Shown piece by piece: positions 57,964 to 64,000 of a DNA stretch of 64,000 nt; the stretch's first letter is position 1; every line of letters starts with the position of its first letter. The notes below the pieces were generated by a model. That model made no database searches. It was not told the origin of the DNA and worked only from the letters and a program-made list of their open reading frames with translations. The stretch lies in the NCBI GenBank assembly GCA_025403435.1, contig CM046345.1:15108160-15172159 (forward strand). Direction: 5' to 3'. The translations under genes and the position numbers were made by a program. The stretch is from Artocarpus heterophyllus (Eukaryota > Streptophyta > Magnoliopsida > Rosales > Moraceae).

Positions 57964-60096
57964 TGATTCTTCTCAACAATCTGATCAAGAACGAAACAAA
58001 AATCTATCAGGCCTGTTATCAAGATCGAGGATTGTGGTGCCTAGCTAGAATAGATCATTTTTTTTTCAATAAAGATTAGACTTTTAGAGGAGTAAATTTA
58101 TTATATCAAATTAATGTGAATTAAGAAACCTGAACATTTCTCTTCCCCCAAGCAATAGTAGACAAGGATGAACTTTGTGAAATTCTTTCCTCCAACATTT
58201 TCTTACACTTTTGTTTAAAGTGTGAAGAACCTTTTTTATTTTTCATTTCATTTGAACTGAGTCATGGTTTTGTCCTGCTTAGCTCAATGCATTTATGGCC
58301 TTGCAAAGTTGAGCATTTATGGAATCAATTTTTGGTAACATGAGATGTGACTAATAATGCTAATAGTCCTTTTTATTTATAATTAATTCAAAATCATATG
58401 TTGCTATAAATCAATATGGCATCAACATAAAATGACAAGTATGGGAATAAAACCTTAGGATGCGTTTGGATGGAGCTAAAGGAAAGGAATGGAATGAAAT
58501 GAATTGTGGCTCTAATCTTGTGTTTGGTTTGGCCTAGTAAACAAGAATAGCCATTCAAAACAAAATGACTTTTCCACCACGTAACTGAATATCATGTCAT
58601 CATTCCTCTCTTCAGAATTTATTTCTCGCATTTTATCCAAAACTGCCCTCTTCTTTTTTCTTTTTCTTTTTTCTTTTTCTTTCTTTCCCTCTCTCAAATA
58701 ACAGCAATTCCGGCAGCGTGATTGTTCCGAACAAATTTCCGGCAGCGAGGATATTCTGTGCTGTCAAATTCTGATGATGGCGACGTTGTTATGCGCTTCG
58801 ACTTCCGATCTTCTGTAAATAAACTCCGGTGACGTGGATGATATTCTGCTCTTCGACCTCCGAACTCCAGTAGCTTTCTGCTCTCCAAACTCCGATAGCG
58901 CTCTTCTCTTTGAACTCCGGTGGTGCTCTGCGCTGTGAACTCCAATGAGACGATCTAGTGTAACTCTGTCTGGGTTAAGGACAATCTTTTGTTGTATAAC
59001 TTAACCTATGTTTATGTTTAGCGAAAGTGGTTACTAAATAAAATGTAAAACTTTTAAATACTTAAATAATAATAAAAAAATTATAATAATATAAAATTTT
59101 TACATATTACAATAAAAATAATTTTAATTAATAATTTTTAACATATTTCTAAACACCTTTTAATCAATTAATTATTTACCATATTTTCAAACACCTTTTA
59201 ATCAATGCGATGTCAATTTGATATAGTGTCGGCGCCCTGATTGTTGGCAAATAATACGCTCTTTTGTCCTTTTTTTTTGGGAAACTTACTTTACTTTATG
59301 GAAACGTAAAAATATGTGTTTTTGTTTTTTTTTTTTTTTTGCCCTTTCTTTTTGAAGGGCCAAAAGACGTGTTATGGGTACCTTTAGCAAGTTTTGTGAA
59401 AGAAAAATATTGGGAACTTGCACAATGGGAGCTCCTTTTGTACTCAAGGTGGAGAGAGGGTGAGAATGCATTATATGCCTTGTGATTGACGACACACGGC
59501 AATGAAGCAATTAACTTCAACAATATTATTGTGTACACAACTTTCCTCCATCTTTTTGACTCCGTCTGTGACACTCAGTCCTTATATTGGTGGAAAAATA
59601 TGCTCTTTTGATGTGAGTTTTTCATAAATCACAAACAATATAAGCTCTTGTATGTTATAAGCTTTATAATGCTGTACAGTTCAGACTCTTAGTTTAAACT
59701 CTTATTCTAAAACACCATAATTATGCTTTATAATATTAAGCATTATATTGTTAACTCCAATATTAATTGAGAAAATTTTAAAAGAATTCAGTTACCCCAA
59801 AATTTTGGCTCTTTTATGTATAGATGTATTGTAATACTAGGTTATTTATTTATTTATTTATTTTTTGTTTACCATGCCCCTCATAAAATCAGTTGTCAAC
59901 CAAAAGAATGACTCTTTCCTACCTTATTAAATCCAACAATTTATTTTATATCGGATAGATCAAAATATATAAACCCATTGCAAACCCGACCATGAGCGCA
60001 ATAGGATAAACCTTAGAGAAGTTCCTTTTTCATGTTGATAATTTTAAAAAATAGTTTTTGTCTTTAACAAAATTATTAAATTATATGTTCTATAAA
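57105..60096 (+). repeat. NLR-locus tandem duplication, unit B
   Basis: Direct repeat of 54028-57092. Landmarks: CAT start at 54884 and 57961, GTGTCGGCGCC at 55944 and 59226, TTGTAATACTAGGTTATT at 56826 and 59827. The last shared bases are near TTATATGTT (57076-57084 and 60080-60088). It carries a small MITE (59005-59197) not found in unit A. The first 300 bases upstream of the start codons are almost identical between the units. Confidence 0.9.
59005..59197. mobile_element. About 190-bp AT-rich MITE in unit B, TSD TTAA
   Basis: In unit A the sequence GTATAACTTAATCACTGGG is continuous (near 55911). In unit B about 197 extra bases occur between TTAA (59001-59004) and TTAA (59198-59201). The ends contain ATGTTTAG and, inward from the right, GGTGTTTGAAAATA, similar to the 17420 MITE family. 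Confidence 0.6.
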
Positions 60097-60600
60097 AAAA
60101 TACAACACATTTTGATTGCAGGGGGTTGTTTCGTGAAAAGGAAAATATCATATTTCATTCCACAGTAAATCTAACCAAATGTATAAATTAACTCCTTTTT
60201 ATCTTTCCTATTATTATTATGGTTCCACCACTGCAACCAAATACACATTTAATTCAAATTATTCGAATAGTGAACACATGTTGCATGTATCTAGAAATTG
60301 AAATAACGGTTTATTGTAAGAAAATAAAATAAAAACTTGATTTGTAGGATCTTTTACATAGCATCACAACGTATTTGAATATCATTAGTGAATTTTATAA
60401 CATGGAAAAAAAACTTGGAAAATGTTACTTTTAGGAAATTTTCTTGCTAGTTTATTTCTAATCGTAACTAAATCTTCAAATTTTAATCTTTTGTATTAAT
60501 CTTTTGTATAGGGAAAATTGAAGCAAAATAGCTATTAAACAATGGCTTTGGTTTATTAGAGACATCGATAAATTTTTTAGCTCGGTCGAAATGAAATGAG
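60097..60600. other. AT-rich intergenic DNA
   Basis: No gene, terminal repeat or RNA gene could be supported in this stretch right of unit B. Confidence 0.4.
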
Positions 60601-61318
60601 GCTTTCAAATGAGCTTTTTTGGTCTTGTTCTACTCTAATTTTCTCCATAACTATTTAATTCTAATTCTAATTAAACTTAAAACCTCCTGAGTGAATTGAA
60701 AGTCTAATTGGAACAAATAAAATTAGCTCGTTCACATTCCTTAGCGTTCCAATCCATGACCCACTTAGAGAACCCTGCCTCGGGGCTTGGATCCACGTGC
60801 CTTACCTTGGGCTATATCATGGGATATTGGTTAGGTTTGTGCCTTGCAAAAAAAAAAAAAAAAGAAGTGTCAACAACAATCAAAGAAAACAAACATAAGA
60901 AACAACTAACAAGGAGCAACTAAAAGAAAACCCAAAAATAAAAATATTACCCAAGCAGACCGTGCTTTTTTTTATTATTATTATTTTTTTTTGGTTTTCT
61001 TTTAGCTGTTCTTGTTAGTTGTTTCTCATGTTTGTTTTGTTTTGTTATAGTTGTTGATACCCGTTTTTTCATAAGGCATAAACCTAACTCATATCCCATG
61101 ATATAGTCCAACGCAAGATACGTGGACCCAAGCCATGAGGTGGGGTTCTCTAAGAGGGTTGTGATTTGAAAGACCAAGAAACGTGAACGAGCCAATTTTA
61201 TTAGTTCTAATTAGACTTTTAATTCACTTATGAGGTTTTAAGTCTAATTAGAATTAGAATTAAATGATCATGGAGAATATTAGAGTAGAACAAGACCAAG
61301 AAAGCTCATTTGAAAGTC
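60601..61318. repeat. Long inverted repeat (foldback), arms about 345 bp, loop about 25 bp
   Basis: The left arm 60601-60946 is the reverse complement, with mismatches and small indels, of 60971-61318. Pairs include GCTTTCAAATGAGCTT (60602) with AAGCTCATTTGAAAG (61302), TATATCATGGGATATT (60820) with ATATCCCATGATATA (61092), and AGAAACAACTAACAAG (60898) with its complement near 61012. Each arm resembles the LTR-like fragment at 49690-49915. It is a head-to-head pair of truncated LTR-like units or a foldback transposon. TSD not seen. Confidence 0.82.
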
Positions 61319-62640
61319 TAAACCCAATACTAATAAAGGCCCATTTGGCCCACCTGACACATCCTGTCAGCCCACCTATCAGGTCAGCTTAACAGTCTAC
61401 TCAAGGGAGCCTAGCTACAAGGGCATGTGACCTCCTACCATAAGGCACAAGCCACCTCTTTTGCCAAAGCAAGTCAAAGGAAGATCCAATTCCAAGGTTT
61501 GACCTATGTTCAAAATGGCAAGACAAGCCTCCACCTTTTGGATCTATCCGTGGCAGGACACTCAAAGTGGGTTTCCTAGGCTAGTTGTAAATTAAGGCTC
61601 CTAACAGCCTAATGTTGTGCTGGAACCCAAATTCAAAACCAGCAGGGAAATTCTCCCATGGCAGGAAGTTTCTTATTATAGCCCCTCCTATGGGACTAGG
61701 TCTGGAACTCCCCCAACTAAGTGGCTAAAATGAAAAACTCTCAACCAAACTAAGTCATATTTTTTTCATATAAATACCTCCTTTACCACCCTCAAAGAAG
61801 GCTAATGCAACCCATGCAATTAACAAAGCCAAAGCTAACCAAAGGAGAGCATACTAAGCTCCATAGCCACCATTCTCTTTCTTCATCTCCACGATTTTTT
61901 TAATCTCAAAGCTCCATAACCACCACCTCCATTAAGCTAAAACCACCATACCACCACCTTGAACTGCCACCAAACCACCTCAAATCTTCCATAAACTTCA
62001 TTATTGACCTCAAACTCGGCCATTTCCTCTTGTTGGAAAACTCAAGCTTCTATATTTTCCCATGAGTCCCAAGGAAGTTCAAGATCTATATTCCAGCTCA
62101 TTTGAATCCAAAAATACTATTAAACCTTACCAAAACCACACTCTTTTACGACCCAAAATGAGCCCTATGAAATGAAATACTAAAACCACCATCAATGATT
62201 TGCCACCATTTCTCTTTCTAAACTCTCTCTCTATAAGAGTTAAACTACACAACCCATCAGAGGCAATACTCTCTCTTTAGAAACTCTTCCACTTGACAGA
62301 CCACTAGCTTTCATTGTTTCACTCAAATACCTCATCCAACCCAATGGGCTTGCTCTCACCACAAATAGGAAAAACTTCCATAAATGCTCATGCTTCCCTC
62401 TTACGCCACTTGCAAGCTAGGAGACCCTTTTTGGCAAAGTTTTTATCTTCAACAGATTCGAGATCATAACTGGTTTTGTCCTAAGACCCAACCTTCCTTG
62501 GGGTTACTCGTGTCTAGCCGCAACCTAGTCAGGGCTACCATGAAGTAGGCCTAGAAGTGCATGGTGTCACCTTAGCTCCTGACAGATTAAGCTTTGGAGC
62601 CAATCAAAGGAGGCTATAAAGTTCGCATCCTTCACGTGTG
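61319..62640. other. GC-richer non-coding segment, possibly an old LTR
   Basis: Rich in CCACC and AGCC words. A TATA-like CATATAAATACC at 61767 is followed by a leader-like stretch (GCCAAAGCTAACCAAAGGAG onward). This resembles the promoter half of an LTR, but no matched ends or TSD were found. No frame is supported. Confidence 0.35.
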
Positions 62641-62844
62641 AAGGCCAGCTGCGAAAGATCCCCAACAATAGTCTTTGTCTCATTTAAGGCGTTGTGACCC
62701 GTAACTTTTAAGTGCCTCTTTTGGCTTTTTTTTAACAAAATTTCAGCTTTCAACCCCAAAAAATTGATGGACTTCTGCCAAAAAAATAAAACTGGCAGCA
62801 ACTGAAAAAGGAAAAAAAAAAAAAACAAAATCTTGTTCACTTTG

Positions 62845-62886
<42 letters not shown>

Positions 62887-64000
62887 TCAATCGACATAAA
62901 AGGGCTGCCAAAAACTTCTAGCTGGGGGCAACAAAAAGGGGAAAAAACAAAACAAAAGCTAACCAACAAGGAGAAAAACCGATTGAAGAGCAAAACATTA
63001 CATGACAGTTTTTTTAAAAAACCTTCGTGTAATGTGTCATGTTTTTGAAATTGAAAATTCAAAAGCTTATTATATAACTATTTTTTTCCTTTTTGATTTT
63101 ACACGCTTACATCTATCCTTCACTGTTTTTTCCCTTTCTTCAAGTTCCTTAGTCTTAAGCAATTACTTTTTTTTTTTACCTTTTTCTTTAATATTTGGTC
63201 TCTCTTTTCTCGCCCAACACAAAGAAGTCCCCATTATTTATTGTTGGGAATAGCCAGAGGTGTAAAATGAAGACGAGAAAGCGACGCGACTGATTTCATA
63301 ATTTGACATGGTTACTTTTTTTGTTTTCTTGTTTCACCATTTTTTTAATTTTCTTCTCCACTCTTGCCCTTTCTCTCTTTGTTTAGGTCATGCACCATTT
63401 TATCTTTTTTGGTTATAAACGATTTTTTGCTGGAGTTCATCGGAGGATGATGATGGTAGGAAGACTGTCTGGTTCACAAATGCATGGATGCAGGTACTTC
63501 ATGTAATGTCTAAAAAATTCATTAGTCTAAATCTTGAATTTAATTTGAATTTAAACGGTGAATTTTCTTAATAATTCATATTTTATTACTATGAAACTTT
63601 GTGAATTATGTATGATAAATTTGATATATTATATGAGTAATTTCATACAATATGAAGTATTTTAAAATGTTGAAATTTTATGAGTTTAGATACTCAAAAT
63701 TTTGTTAAAAAATAATCTTAAGGTAAATTAATATTACAAGGATGATGTCAAAAAATCCCATTTTTGTGACACAAATTCATGAATAAAACTAGTTAGTAAG
63801 AATGAAGAATTATGTCATAGTCTAAAATAGTATAGAAGTAGGCAAAATACCAGTCAATTAAACTGGTGCAGATTTTAACGTCGGCAGTCCAACAAACGCT
63901 GGATTACAGCGTAGAGATACACTCAGAAAAGTACAATACATAATGCAGTATATAGAATTTGTGCTTACACAGATAGATAAACTACTGTGCTAAAACTAAA
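62641..64000. other. AT-rich right end of the window
   Basis: Contains a pure A run of about 36 bases (62849-62884), which creates an artificial Phe/Lys-rich frame (62604-63062). A possible LTR start TGTAATGTCTAAAAAATTC at 63504 cannot be tested because the window ends. No gene is supported. Confidence 0.35.

Noticed and set aside
61365..62584. LTR bounded by TGTCAG...CTGACA
   Set aside because: The 6-bp ends match, but the flanks CATCC and GATTA are not a target duplication and no partner LTR is visible.
62604..63062. 152-aa minus-strand frame
   Set aside because: Built around a 36-base homopolymer A run that gives poly-Phe; no recognisable domain.

Overview
The window is nuclear DNA of a flowering plant, most likely a eudicot; the species cannot be told from sequence alone. 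It is strongly AT-rich and holds plant LTR retrotransposons with tRNA-Met-type and TGGCGCC-type primer sites, many short inverted-repeat DNA transposons, a probable SINE, and an intronless CC-NB-ARC-LRR disease-resistance gene. The only clearly intact host-type gene is that resistance gene (52079-54886, minus strand). Most of the remainder is repeats, several nested inside each other with clear target-site duplications (TSDs).

Layout. 1-6219: a minus-strand LTR retrotransposon cut by the left window edge. Its primer-binding site, polypurine tract and 5' LTR are visible, but instead of gag-pol it carries two open frames: an unknown 173-aa basic protein and a 229-aa protein of the LOG (cytokinin-activating phosphoribohydrolase) family. 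This is the most unusual object in the window. 6684-7250: a hAT-like non-autonomous element. 7389-16950: a complete but decayed Copia element (TSD GCTTT) inserted into a tRNA-derived SINE-like repeat. 17420-18280: a short MITE split by a 696-bp hAT-like element with a perfect 8-bp TSD. 18548-27059: a direct tandem duplication of about 4 kb with an ATAAAT microhomology junction; the second copy gained two MITEs. 28407-28719: a Mutator-type MITE.

About 29905-45150 is a three-level nest. An internally deleted Copia element contains a full Copia element (30639-44636, TSD TTCAT), which contains a minus-strand Gypsy-type element with only a gag-like frame (35254-42744, TSD ATATC). 46113-46700 is a solo LTR (TSD GATGG). 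A roughly 104-bp minisatellite lies at 48380-48880.

52079-60096 is the resistance-gene locus. A direct tandem duplication of about 3.08 kb copied the 5' third of the NLR gene and its upstream region, creating a truncated paralogue (57040-57963) that encodes the coiled coil and the first part of NB-ARC. By my hand count, the coding differences between the copies are almost all amino-acid changing. 60601-61318 is a long inverted repeat. No tRNA, rRNA or CRISPR was found. Boundaries of degraded repeats are read by eye and may be off by several bases.
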